Assembly (NCBI RefSeq): GCF_001613425.1 | Contig: NZ_BDCI01000045.1 | Coordinates: forward strand, 1-64,000 | Length of the DNA stretch: 64,000 bases | From: Nocardia vulneris | Lineage (GTDB): Bacteria > Actinomycetota > Actinomycetes > Mycobacteriales > Mycobacteriaceae | Direction: 5' to 3' | Part shown: in pieces, positions 16,862-24,653 of the stretch | Position numbering within the stretch: the first letter of the stretch is position 1 | Layout: the number at the start of each line of letters is the position of its first letter | The notes under the pieces: model-generated | Told to the model about the DNA's origin: nothing | Seen by the model: the letters and a program-made list of their open reading frames with translations, nothing else | Databases searched by the model: none | Program-made: the position numbers and the translations under genes

Positions 16862-16906
16862 CCGAGCAGTTCTGGCGAGCAACCTTTTCTTTGGAGCAAA
16901 ACCGAG

Positions 16907-18235
16907 ATGACTGACCCCACCGTGTCCGAGGTCGATCCGAGCCAGTGGTCCTTCGAGACCAAGCAGGTACACGCGGGCCAGGCGCCCGACGCCAGTACCG
17001 GCGCCCGGGCCCTGCCGATCTACCAGACCACCTCGTACGCCTTCCGCGACACCGACCACGCCGCCGCGCTGTTCGGCCTCGCCGAGCCGGGCAATATCTA
17101 CACCCGGATCATGAACCCCACGCAGGACGTGGTCGAGCAGCGCGTCGCCGCGCTGGAGGGTGGCGTCGCCGCGCTGCTGCTGGCCTCCGGGCAGGCCGCG
17201 GAGACCTACGCGATCCTGAACCTGGCCGCGGCCGGCGACCACATCGTGTCCAGCCCGCACCTGTACGGCGGCACCTACAACCTCTTCCACTACACGCTGC
17301 CCAAGCTCGGCATCGAGGTGTCCTTCGTCGACGACCCGGACGACCTCGAACAGTGGCGCGCCGCGATCCGGCCGAACACCAAGGCGTTCTACGGCGAGAC
17401 CATCGCCAACCCGAGCAGCGCCATCTTCGATATCCCCGGCATCGCCGCCGTCGCGCACGCGGCCGGACTGCCGTTGCTCGTGGACAACACGGTGGCTACG
17501 CCGTACCTGATCCAGCCGCTGGCGCACGGCGCCGACATCGTGGTGCACTCGGCGACCAAGTACCTCGGTGGGCACGGCTCGGCCATCGCCGGCGTCATCG
17601 TCGACGGCGGCACCTTCGACTGGACGGTGACCGACGCGCAGGGACAGTCCCGCTACCCCGGTTTCACCACCCCGGACCCGAGCTACCACGGCGCGGTGTT
17701 CGCCGATCTCGGTGCGCCCGCGTTCGCGCTCAAGGCCCGCGTGCAGTTGCTGCGCGACCTCGGCGCGGCGGTCTCGCCGTTCAACGCGTTCCTGATCAGC
17801 CAGGGCATCGAGACGCTGAGCCTGCGGCTGGAGCGACATGTGGCCAATGCCACGGCGGTCGCCGAATTCCTGCGCACCCACCCGGACGTGACCTCGGTCA
17901 GCTACGCGGGTCTGCCCACGTCACCGTGGTACGAACGCGCCCAGCAACTGGCGCCGAAGGGCGCGGGCGCGATCGTCGCGTTCGAGCTGCGCGGTGGTGT
18001 CGATGCGGGCAAGAAGTTCGTGGACGGATTAGTCCTGCACAGCCATGTGGCTAACATCGGAGATGTGCGTTCTCTCGTGATCCACCCCGCGTCGACCACA
18101 CATTCGCAGCTCACGCCGGACGAACAACTCCGCGCGGGCGTCACTCCGGGGCTGGTCCGGCTGGCGGTGGGCATCGAGGGGATCGACGACATCCTGGCCG
18201 ATCTGCGCGCCGGCTTCACGGCGGCGGCGACGTGA
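16907..18235 (+). CDS. metY: O-acetylhomoserine sulfhydrylase (PLP-dependent)
   Basis: This 442-residue Cys/Met-metabolism PLP enzyme makes homocysteine from O-acetylhomoserine and sulfide in methionine synthesis. It has YTRIMNPTQDVVEQRVAALEGG, the cofactor-stacking segment SPHLYGGTYNLFHYTLPKLG, VDNTVATPYL and the Schiff-base lysine in VVHSATKYLGGHG. The length and the inserted central segment suit MetY rather than MetB/MetC. It is preceded by a SAM-IV riboswitch and a polycysteine leader ORF. Its stop overlaps the metX GTG (GTGA), so the enzyme and its substrate-making partner are co-translated. Confidence 0.95.
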   Translation: MTDPTVSEVDPSQWSFETKQVHAGQAPDASTGARALPIYQTTSYAFRDTDHAAALFGLAEPGNIYTRIMNPTQDVVEQRVAALEGGVAALLLASGQAAETYAILNLAAAGDHIVSSPHLYGGTYNLFHYTLPKLGIEVSFVDDPDDLEQWRAAIRPNTKAFYGETIANPSSAIFDIPGIAAVAHAAGLPLLVDNTVATPYLIQPLAHGADIVVHSATKYLGGHGSAIAGVIVDGGTFDWTVTDAQGQSRYPGFTTPDPSYHGAVFADLGAPAFALKARVQLLRDLGAAVSPFNAFLISQGIETLSLRLERHVANATAVAEFLRTHPDVTSVSYAGLPTSPWYERAQQLAPKGAGAIVAFELRGGVDAGKKFVDGLVLHSHVANIGDVRSLVIHPASTTHSQLTPDEQLRAGVTPGLVRLAVGIEGIDDILADLRAGFTAAAT

Positions 18236-19392
18236 CGGTGGGTACCGAACCGAGTTTCCGCCGTTCGTCCGGGGTGGCCCTGCCACCGCCGGACGGACGG
18301 CTCGGGATCATCCCGGTCGGTGACATTCGATTGGAGAGCGGCGCGGTCATTCCGCAGGTCCATCTCGCGGTCCAGCGGTGGGGCGAGCTCTCCCCCGAGC
18401 TGGACAACGTGGTGCTGGTCGAGCACGCGCTCACCGGCGACTCGCACGTGGTCGGCTTCCCGGACGATATCCACCCGCTGCCCGGTTGGTGGGACGGCAT
18501 GGTCGGTCCGGGCTGTCCGCTCGACACCGACGAGTGGTGCGTGATCGCGACGAACGTGCTCGGCGGCTGCAAGGGCAGCACCGGGCCGTCGACCCTGGCG
18601 CCCGACGGAAAGCCGTGGGGCGCACGGTTTCCGGAGATCTCCATCCGCGACCAGGTGACCGCCGAGGCGGCGCTGATGGATCGGCTCGGCGTCACGCGGC
18701 TGGCCGCGGTCGTCGGCGGATCGATGGGCGGCATGCGGGTGCTGGAATGGATGGTCGGCAGCCCCGACCGGGTCGGCGCCGCATTGGTGCTGGCCGTCGG
18801 CGCCCGCGCCACCGCCGATCAGATCGGCACCCAGACCACCCAGATCGCCGCCATCAAAGCCGATCCGGACTGGCAGGGCGGTGATTACCACGACACCGAC
18901 CGCGCGCCGATGACCGGCATGGGCCTGGCCCGGCGCATCGCGCACCTCACCTACCGCACCGAGGACGAGCTCGACCACCGTTTCGAGAACAGCGCGCAGG
19001 GTGCCGAAGATCCTTGGCGTGGTGGACGTTACGCGGTGCAGAGCTACCTGGACCATCAGGCCGGCAAGCTGTGCAACCGGTTCGATCCGGCCACCTACGT
19101 GCTGCTGACCGAGGCGATGAACCGGCACGACATCGGCCGCGGCCGCGGCGGGGTGCAGGCGGCGCTGGCCGCGACGCCCGTGCCGTGCGTGGTCGGCGGC
19201 GTCGACTCCGACCGGCTGTATCCGCTGCGCACCCAGCAGGAACTCGCCGACGGGCTGCCCGGCTGCGACGGCCTCGAGGTCGTGCACTCCAGAGACGGTC
19301 ACGACGGCTTCCTCACCGAGGCGGCAGCGGTGGCGAAGCTGCTGACCGAAACGGTGCGCCTGGCCCGCGCCGCCCGCCAACCCGCCACCTGA
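18232..19392 (+). CDS. metX: homoserine O-acetyltransferase
   Basis: This 386-residue alpha/beta-hydrolase-fold acyltransferase forms O-acetylhomoserine from homoserine and acetyl-CoA. Visible motifs are HALTGDSH (oxyanion region), GCPLDTDEWCVIATNVLGGCKGSTGPST, the nucleophile VVGGSMGGMRVLEW (Ser about 163), CVVGGVDSDRLYP (Asp) and a C-terminal GHDGFL (His). GTG 18232 overlaps the metY stop. The pair forms the transsulfhydrylation route controlled by the upstream leader. Confidence 0.96.
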   Translation: MTVGTEPSFRRSSGVALPPPDGRLGIIPVGDIRLESGAVIPQVHLAVQRWGELSPELDNVVLVEHALTGDSHVVGFPDDIHPLPGWWDGMVGPGCPLDTDEWCVIATNVLGGCKGSTGPSTLAPDGKPWGARFPEISIRDQVTAEAALMDRLGVTRLAAVVGGSMGGMRVLEWMVGSPDRVGAALVLAVGARATADQIGTQTTQIAAIKADPDWQGGDYHDTDRAPMTGMGLARRIAHLTYRTEDELDHRFENSAQGAEDPWRGGRYAVQSYLDHQAGKLCNRFDPATYVLLTEAMNRHDIGRGRGGVQAALAATPVPCVVGGVDSDRLYPLRTQQELADGLPGCDGLEVVHSRDGHDGFLTEAAAVAKLLTETVRLARAARQPAT

Positions 19393-19409
19393 GGTTCACG
19401 CGCGCGATT

Positions 19410-19698
19410 GTCGCGGCGCGCAAGAACTGTCGCGGTGGGCACGAACTGTCGCGGTGGGCACGAATCGTCGCGGTGGGCACGAATCGTCGCGGTGGGCACG
19501 AATCGTCGCGGCGCGCACGAATCGTCGCGGCGCGCACGAATCGTCGCGGCGCGCACGAATCGTCGCGGTGGGCACAGAAGCGCCGACGAGTTCGTGCGCG
19601 TGGGGCCGGCGCGCACGAATTGTTGCCGCAGGCGTGGACTGTCGCGGCGCGCACGAGTCGTCGCGACGCGCGGGAATTGTCATGGCGCGCACGGAATT
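19410..19698. repeat. 19-bp tandem repeat array
   Basis: At least nine consecutive copies of a 19-bp unit, roughly GTCGCGG(TGGG or CGCG)CACGAATC, start at 19410, 19429, 19448, 19467, 19486, 19505, 19524, 19543 and 19562. Four degenerate copies resume at 19622, 19641, 19660 and 19679. The period is not a multiple of three, so the array is not a protein repeat. It fills the gap between metX and the convergent TetR gene. Confidence 0.9.
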
Positions 19699-19746
19699 GC
19701 TTATTGATTCGTGCGCGGGGTGCTGAGATGTGCGCGGCGGCAGGGG

Positions 19747-20397
19747 TTATGGGGCTGGGGCGCCGACGAGTAGGCGGACGATGGCGTGTACGAAGCCCTG
19801 TAGGCGTTCGCGGGGGTACTCGTCAGGTTCGCTGACCGCCAGCCGCCCGAGCATCTCGGCGACCTGGAGCAGCGAGTTGGTGAGCAGCGCGGAATCCACT
19901 CCCGCCCATCGCGGTTCGAGTGCGGTGCCGATTCGGACCAGCGCCTCGGCCTGATCGAAGATGCCCGCCCGCGAATTACGCAGGGCCTCACGGTATTCGT
20001 CGGGCGCGTTGCCGGGCCCGGCGAGGATCAGCCGCCAGCGGGTCGGATTCTCCAGTGCCACACCGACGAACGCCTCGACCGTGGCCGAGGCCGCGACCAC
20101 GGGGTCGGCGCCGATCAGATCGGTCGGCAGGGTGGCGGCGACCTGTTCCAGGCCGCGCTCGCGTTCCCGTTCCAGCAGTGCCGCGACGAGTTCGGCGCGG
20201 GTCTTGAAGACGGTGTAGAGCACCGGCTTGCCGACGCCGGCCTCCTGCGCGACCGCCTCCATGTTCAGCTCGTGCAGTTCCATCCGGCTCAGCACCGTGA
20301 ACGCGGCGTCGAGCAACTGGGCCCGGCGCTGCTCGGGCGGCAGGCGCGGCGCGTAACGGCGACGCGGCCGCTCCGCCGCGGTACGCGATGTGGTCAC
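19747..20397 (-). CDS. TetR-family regulator
   Basis: This 216-residue protein has HTH MEAVAQEAGVGKPVLYTVFKTRAELVAALLERE near residues 48-80 and a helical C-terminal domain. GTG 20395-20397 follows a GAGG-type site and is preferred to an in-frame ATG at 20442, which would extend into the promoter. It is divergent from the MpaB-like oxygenase gene, with an inverted and a direct repeat between them. That makes the oxygenase its probable target. The inducer is unknown. Confidence 0.85.
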   Translation of the reverse strand: MTTSRTAAERPRRRYAPRLPPEQRRAQLLDAAFTVLSRMELHELNMEAVAQEAGVGKPVLYTVFKTRAELVAALLERERERGLEQVAATLPTDLIGADPVVAASATVEAFVGVALENPTRWRLILAGPGNAPDEYREALRNSRAGIFDQAEALVRIGTALEPRWAGVDSALLTNSLLQVAEMLGRLAVSEPDEYPRERLQGFVHAIVRLLVGAPAP

Positions 20398-20467
20398 TGC
20401 CGCCTCACCTCCATGCGGTCCATCCTGACAGCATTCGCCCACCTGCGGGGAATCCGCCGGTCACAAA

Positions 20468-20521
20468 TGCTACGCCCCCGTTGTATTCGACGCACGCAAT
20501 TGCTACGGTTGCGTTGTATTC
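20468..20521. promoter_or_regulatory. repeats in the TetR/MpaB divergent promoter
   Basis: TGCTACG-N5-GTTGTATTC occurs twice as a direct repeat (20468-20488 and 20501-20521, 33 bp apart, about three helical turns). An inverted repeat, ACGCAA-N9-TTGCGT, covers 20494-20514. These are candidate operators for the adjacent TetR protein. Confidence 0.5.
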
Positions 20522-20561
20522 ACCCCCGCGCCCAGGGGCGATCACCGCAAAGGAGCACGTG

Positions 20562-21521
20562 ATGCACTTCGATCCGACCACCCTGCGCCGGGACGACTAC
20601 GGGTTCTTCGGCCCCGATTCGCCCAGCTGGAAGATCTGGACCGCGCCGACCGCGGTGATCGGGTTCCAGCGGGCCGTGGTGCTCGAGCACTTCGACCCGT
20701 ACCTCACCGCCGCCGTCGCCGACTCGCAGGGCATCTACAGCAACCCGCGCCGACGGCTCGACCACACCTTCTCCTACTTCCTGATCGCCGCGATCGCCGA
20801 CGGACGCACCGCCATCCAGGCGGCCGAACACCTGATGCAGGTGCACGCCCCGATGACGGGCATCGAACCGATCAGCGGCAACCGCTACAGCGCGAACAGC
20901 CCCGAGACGCAGCTGTGGATCCACATCACCGGCTGGCATTCGGTGCTCAAGGCCTACGAGATGTTCGGACCCGGCCCGCTCGCGCCGGAAGAAGAGACCC
21001 GGTTCTGGCACGAGTGCGCCATCGCGGCCGAACTGCAGACCTGCAAGCCGGCGGACGTACCACGATCCCGCGAGGAGGTACGCGCCTACTTCGAGCGGGT
21101 GCGCCCGCGCCTGTGCACCTCCGAACGCGCCGAAGAGGGCATGCACCACCTGCTGTGGACCTCGCCGCGCAATCGCGCCGGACTCGCGTATGCCATTGGC
21201 AGCAGGCTGCTTTCGCTCGCCTCGGTGGCGACGCTGCCGAAGTGGATGCGCAAGCTCGGCCGCTTCGATCGCTGGGGCATCGTCGATCTCGCGGTGAAGA
21301 TTCCCGCAAAGGTCCTGGTGTGGAGCTTCAGCCGATTCAATTCGTTCGGGCTGCTCGCCGCGGCGCCGTTCATCGCGCCGATGGCGGGCCAGATCCTGAA
21401 GGAGCACATCAACGCCGCGCCGCCGACCCGGCCGGAAACCGTCACGCCGGCGCAGGCCCGCGCGCTCTACGGCAGCCGCGGCGCCCGGGCGGTACCGTCG
21501 CTCGTCGCGGAATCGGCCTGA
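20562..21521 (+). CDS. oxygenase MpaB family protein (DUF2236)
   Basis: This 319-residue protein fits the MpaB/DUF2236 family of heme-dependent oxygenase-like proteins, which includes rubber-oxygenase (Lcp) relatives. Visible pieces are an N-terminal WKIWTAPTAVIGFQRAVVLEHF, GRTAIQAAEHLMQVHAPMTG, a W-I-H-I-TGWHSVLKAYE helix that probably holds heme-ligating histidines, and a hydrophobic C-terminal third. AAAGGAG at 20549-20555 supports ATG 20562. The substrate is unknown. Control by the divergent TetR is likely. Confidence 0.82.
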   Translation: MHFDPTTLRRDDYGFFGPDSPSWKIWTAPTAVIGFQRAVVLEHFDPYLTAAVADSQGIYSNPRRRLDHTFSYFLIAAIADGRTAIQAAEHLMQVHAPMTGIEPISGNRYSANSPETQLWIHITGWHSVLKAYEMFGPGPLAPEEETRFWHECAIAAELQTCKPADVPRSREEVRAYFERVRPRLCTSERAEEGMHHLLWTSPRNRAGLAYAIGSRLLSLASVATLPKWMRKLGRFDRWGIVDLAVKIPAKVLVWSFSRFNSFGLLAAAPFIAPMAGQILKEHINAAPPTRPETVTPAQARALYGSRGARAVPSLVAESA

Positions 21522-21545
21522 CCGGAAGGCATTTCACGGGATCCG

Positions 21546-21576
21546 CCCGCCGCGTCGAGGGGTGCGGCGCGGCGGG
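21546..21576. terminator. bidirectional stem-loop
   Basis: CCCGCCGCG (21546-21554) pairs with CGCGGCGGG (21568-21576) between the convergent MpaB-like and DUF3017 genes. Confidence 0.55.
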
Positions 21577-21584
21577 TCCCGCGC

Positions 21585-21908
21585 TCAGAAGACGCCGAGG
21601 GTGTTGATCGTCGCGGCGATGAAGACGATGGACGAGCCGAGCAGGGTCAGTGCGCCCACGTCGAAAGGCTTGCTGCGCACCGCGAGCAGGCCGACCCGCG
21701 CCGTCGGCAGGCACAGCCGGAAGGCGGCCGCCAGCAGGGTGGCCCCGCCGAAGAACAGGGCGCCGCGGCGCCACCGATCCTGGGCCACGAACACGATCGC
21801 CACCAGGATGACCAGCGTGACGAGCACGAGCGGCAGGTGGCAACGCAGGAACTGGGCTCCCGCGCCACCGGTCCGCTGATCCACTCTCGACCGCTCGACA
21901 CCTGTCAC
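21585..21908 (-). CDS. DUF3017-like small membrane protein
   Basis: This protein of about 107 residues has three hydrophobic segments (LPLVLVTLVILVAIVFVA, ALFFGGATLLAAAFRLCL and ALTLLGSSIVFIAATINTLGVF). The pattern PLVLV...DRWRRGALFFGGATLLAAAFRL.LP...VGLLAVRSKPFDV matches DUF3017 proteins, which in actinobacteria usually lie near metX or folD. Function is unknown. The start is uncertain: GTG 21906-21908 is used, and the frame extends upstream to 21956. Confidence 0.75.
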   Translation of the reverse strand: MTGVERSRVDQRTGGAGAQFLRCHLPLVLVTLVILVAIVFVAQDRWRRGALFFGGATLLAAAFRLCLPTARVGLLAVRSKPFDVGALTLLGSSIVFIAATINTLGVF

Positions 21909-22008
21909 CCCCCGATTCTTACAGACCCGCGTATCCCACGCCGCCGGCGGCCGCACTGGTCGCGCCGGGCGGTCGGCACGTGGCGAGTCCCACCCTTGCC
22001 GGGTTATT

Positions 22009-22023
22009 ACTACCGAGCGTAGT
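22009..22023. promoter_or_regulatory. inverted repeat before the CMD gene
   Basis: ACTAC-CGAGC-GTAGT lies 35 bp upstream of the carboxymuconolactone-decarboxylase-family start in the divergent gap. It is a candidate operator. Confidence 0.4.
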
Positions 22024-22057
22024 TTGAGAAGGGATCAGCGGTACAGAAGGTGGGGCC

Positions 22058-22609
22058 ATGCGAGCACTGACACGGATCAGGCATTATCTCCAGGCGATGC
22101 GCCAGGCCAAGCGGCACCGCTCGGATCTGGTCGGCTGGCAGCTGCGCCGGCCGCAATTACTGTTCAGCACAGCGGTGTTCGAGACCTCACTGCTGTTCTC
22201 GAACCGACTGGACCCGAAACTCAAGGAACTGGCCGAACTGAAAACCGCAGGCCTGGTGAACTGCGAGTTCTGCCTGGACATCGGCTCCGCGCTGGCCAGA
22301 TCCGCGGGGCTGTCCGAACCGCAACTGCTGGACCTGCCGCGCTACCAGACCAGTTCCGCCTACACGGATTTGGAGAAGCTGGTCATCGCGTTCGCCGAAG
22401 CCATGACCAGCACGCCCGCGATCGGCATCGACGAATTACGTGAATCTCTGCTCGTCCATCTGTCCAAAGCGCAGCTGGCCGAACTGGCCGTCACCATCGC
22501 CTGGGAGAACCAGCGCGCCCGCGTCAATCAGGGGCTGGGTGTGCGCCCGACCGGCATGGCCGAAGGCGGCGTCTGCGCCCTGCCCGAACGGCCCGCCGCG
22601 GCCGAATAG
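22058..22609 (+). CDS. carboxymuconolactone decarboxylase (AhpD-like) family protein
   Basis: This 183-residue protein has the CMD/AhpD core: LKELAELKTAGLVNCEFCLDIGSALARSAGLSEPQL with the CxxC redox pair (CEFC, near residue 70) and a nearby acidic residue. Such proteins are peroxidase or disulfide reductase partners, or unspecified redox enzymes. AGAAGGTGG precedes ATG 22058. It is a single gene divergent from DUF3017. No peroxiredoxin is adjacent, so a classical AhpC partner is not supported by context. Confidence 0.85.
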   Translation: MRALTRIRHYLQAMRQAKRHRSDLVGWQLRRPQLLFSTAVFETSLLFSNRLDPKLKELAELKTAGLVNCEFCLDIGSALARSAGLSEPQLLDLPRYQTSSAYTDLEKLVIAFAEAMTSTPAIGIDELRESLLVHLSKAQLAELAVTIAWENQRARVNQGLGVRPTGMAEGGVCALPERPAAAE

Positions 22610-22684
22610 CCCTGCGGTCTAACTCATTCGGTGCACCGCCCCGAGAAATGGGGGCGACGGCGCGTGGGTGACATCATCTCGACC

Positions 22685-23104
22685 ATGACTCGACGATTTT
22701 CCCTCCTCGCGCTGCTCGCCGTCCCGGCCGCGGCGCTGGCGCTGCCCAGCACCACCGCCCACGCGATCCCCGGCCTCGACGCGCCGGTGATCGAAGAGGT
22801 CTTCTCGGTGTCGGGCACCGTGTCGGCGAAGTTCCACAACCCGAACAACGATGGCGTGTGCTGGATCTTCAACGCCAAGACCGGTGAAATCTTCGGCGGC
22901 AACAACCCGACCTCGTTCGCCACCAACGACCACAAGATGGTGCAGACCTCGACCGGCAACGGCAGCCTGCCCGCCGGACAGGTGATCGACGTGCGCGGCG
23001 CCTGCGCCTGGGAACGCCCCACCGGCCCGCACGACAACGTGACCGTCACCGACATCATCCCCGTCACCGTGGTCGGCAAACCCAGCACCGGCAGCTTCGG
23101 CTGA
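22685..23104 (+). CDS. small secreted protein of unknown function
   Basis: This 139-residue precursor has a clear Sec signal peptide (MTRRFSLLALLAVPAAALALPSTTAHA, cleavage after AHA near residue 27). The mature part has two cysteines (GVCWIF and GACAWE) that could form a disulfide, with beta-rich sequence. I do not recognise a family. ATG 22685 was chosen because the signal peptide starts there. Confidence 0.75.
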   Translation: MTRRFSLLALLAVPAAALALPSTTAHAIPGLDAPVIEEVFSVSGTVSAKFHNPNNDGVCWIFNAKTGEIFGGNNPTSFATNDHKMVQTSTGNGSLPAGQVIDVRGACAWERPTGPHDNVTVTDIIPVTVVGKPSTGSFG

Positions 23105-23145
23105 CCCACCCGGTCCCGGGTGGTAGCCGCAGTACGATTAGCGCT

Positions 23146-23397
23146 ATGACCGCAGCGCACGACTATGAAGACCTGCATCGCTTGGTCGATCGGCTGACGC
23201 CCGATCAAGCGCATGCGCTGCGCGCGGTCGCATTGCAACTGGTTGTCACCGACACTCCAGAGCAGAGCCCTACCAGCACTGAGCCCGGCAAGCGACGACG
23301 ACACCTCTCGTTCGCCGGGGTAATGGACGCCGAGCCGGATCTCGCTGCGCGGTCGGAAGATCTGCTCCGCGAAGAACGTGGTCGGCAAGCCGAGTGA
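23146..23397 (+). CDS. putative antitoxin of a VapBC-like pair
   Basis: This 83-residue acidic/helical protein begins MTAAHDYEDLHRLVDRLTPDQAHALRAVALQLV, a pattern seen in small antitoxins paired with PIN toxins. Its C-terminus (SFAGVMDAEPDLAARSEDLLREERG) resembles the toxin-wrapping tail of such antitoxins. No clear ribbon-helix-helix or AbrB motif is visible. Its TGA overlaps the GTG of the PIN gene (GTGA), which is the main support for the call. Confidence 0.78.
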   Translation: MTAAHDYEDLHRLVDRLTPDQAHALRAVALQLVVTDTPEQSPTSTEPGKRRRHLSFAGVMDAEPDLAARSEDLLREERGRQAE

Positions 23398-23807
23398 TCG
23401 TCTGCGACACAGGCCCGCTCGTTGCAGTGCTGAACAAGAACGACGCGGATCATCAGCGCTGTCTAGACCTCCTGGAAACCCATCCTGGGCCACTGCTCGT
23501 CCCGAGCCCTGTGCTCGCCGAAGTCTGCTATTTCCTGGAGACTCGCGTCGGCCCTTCGGTCGAGGCGTCCTTTCTGGAATCAATCGCCCGCGGTGAGATC
23601 GAACTCGTCGATCTCACCCGAGCCGACCTTTCCCGGATGGCGGAATTGGTTCGGAAATATGCCGACTTCCCGTTGGGCGCGGTTGATGCCGCGGTCCTCG
23701 CTGTCTCCGAACGCCTCGACACGCACGAAGTCGCAACCCTGGACCGCCGGCACTTCAGCGCTGTCCGGACCCGCCATTCCACACCCCTTCGGCTGCTCCC
23801 TGACTGA
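23394..23807 (+). CDS. PIN-domain toxin (VapC-like RNase)
   Basis: This 137-residue PIN-domain protein starts VIVCDTGPLVAVLNKNDADH with the first acidic residue (CDTGPLVA). It contains LVPSPVLAEVCYFLE (conserved Glu) and DFPLGAVDAAVLAVSERL with the Asp pair, then VATLDRRHFSAVR, the fourth acidic position. These should bind Mg2+ for RNA cleavage. The antitoxin gene lies upstream with a 4-base overlap. The pair sits as an isolated cassette between a secreted-protein gene and trmL. Confidence 0.9.
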   Translation: MIVCDTGPLVAVLNKNDADHQRCLDLLETHPGPLLVPSPVLAEVCYFLETRVGPSVEASFLESIARGEIELVDLTRADLSRMAELVRKYADFPLGAVDAAVLAVSERLDTHEVATLDRRHFSAVRTRHSTPLRLLPD

Positions 23808-23850
23808 CCGGCCCCGCAACGGAATGCCGGCACCTGATTGACTTGGGGGC

Positions 23851-24315
23851 GTGTTCCGTCTGATGTTTCATGAGCCCGCTATTCCCGGGAACACCGGGAA
23901 TGCGATCCGGTTGGTGGCCGGGACCGGGTCCGAGCTGCATCTGGTCGAGCCGTTGGGGTTCGATCTGTCCGAGGCGAAGCTGCGGCGGGCCGGGTTGGAT
24001 TACCACGACCTGGCCTCGGTGACGGTGCATCCGAGTCTGGCGGCGGCGTGGGCGGCGTTGCGGCCGGAGCGGGTGTTCGCGTTCACCACGCAGGCGACGA
24101 CGCGCTACACCGAGGTCGCCTACCGCGCGGGCGACGTGCTGCTGTTCGGGACGGAACCGACCGGGCTGCCGCCCGCGGTACTCGACGACCCGCAGGTGAC
24201 GGCACAGCTGCGGATTCCGATGCTGCCGGGCCGCCGCTCGATGAACCTGTCGAACGCGGCCGCGGTCACCGTATACGAGGCGTGGCGGCAGCTCGGTTTC
24301 CCGGACGGCGTGTAA
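23851..24315 (+). CDS. trmL: tRNA (cytidine(34)-2'-O)-methyltransferase
   Basis: This 154-residue minimal SPOUT methyltransferase 2'-O-methylates the wobble base of certain tRNA-Leu. It shows the family's three conserved blocks: FHEPAIPGNTGNAIRLVAGTG at the N-terminus, LLFGTEPTGLP in the knot, and IPMLPGRRSMNLSNAAAVTVYEA at the C-terminus, where AdoMet binds. The start is GTG 23851. It converges on the DUF167 gene with only six bases between stops. Confidence 0.92.
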   Translation: MFRLMFHEPAIPGNTGNAIRLVAGTGSELHLVEPLGFDLSEAKLRRAGLDYHDLASVTVHPSLAAAWAALRPERVFAFTTQATTRYTEVAYRAGDVLLFGTEPTGLPPAVLDDPQVTAQLRIPMLPGRRSMNLSNAAAVTVYEAWRQLGFPDGV

Positions 24316-24321
24316 TCCGGC

Positions 24322-24552
24322 TCAGCGGTCGATCTCGAACCGCTTGTGACGGGAGGTCGCACCCGCCGCCAAGCGCACGGCGCTCTTCGGAACCCCGTAG
24401 TGCGCGGCGAGCAGTTCGAGAGCGGCCTTGTTCGCTTTGCCCTCGACCGCGGGGGCGCGCACATACAGCTGCAAGGTCCCGTCGTCGAGGATTTCGACGA
24501 GCGGACCCTTGCGGCTGTTCGGTTTGATCGTCGCCCGGACGATGGTCGGCAC
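24322..24552 (-). CDS. DUF167 (YggU-like) protein
   Basis: This 76-residue protein matches the DUF167/YggU family: VRATIKPNSRKGP, LQLYVRAPAVEGKANKAALELLAAHYGVPKSAVRLAAGATSRHKRFEI. The fold is known from E. coli YggU, but the function is not. GTG 24550-24552 with GGGAGG five bases upstream is preferred to the ATG eight codons earlier. Confidence 0.88.
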   Translation of the reverse strand: MPTIVRATIKPNSRKGPLVEILDDGTLQLYVRAPAVEGKANKAALELLAAHYGVPKSAVRLAAGATSRHKRFEIDR

Positions 24553-24653
24553 CGCACCCTCCCGTCGGTCGCCCATAAACGGCTGGGCTCCAACAGTATT
24601 CGACGGCGGGGCGGGTCCGCCCTCGATCTCGGACCCACCCGGCCGCAGTCTGC

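Noticed and set aside
19410..19580. Possible CRISPR array
   Set aside because: Units are contiguous with no unique spacers and no cas genes are present.
19408..19707. 99-codon open frame of SRRARIVA-type repeats over the 19-bp array
   Set aside because: The 19-bp period is not a multiple of three, so the apparent peptide repeat is a by-product of the DNA repeat; no ribosome site.
24455..24475. Half-site ACATACAGCTG resembling the TetR operator
   Set aside because: Lies inside the DUF167 coding region and has no second arm.
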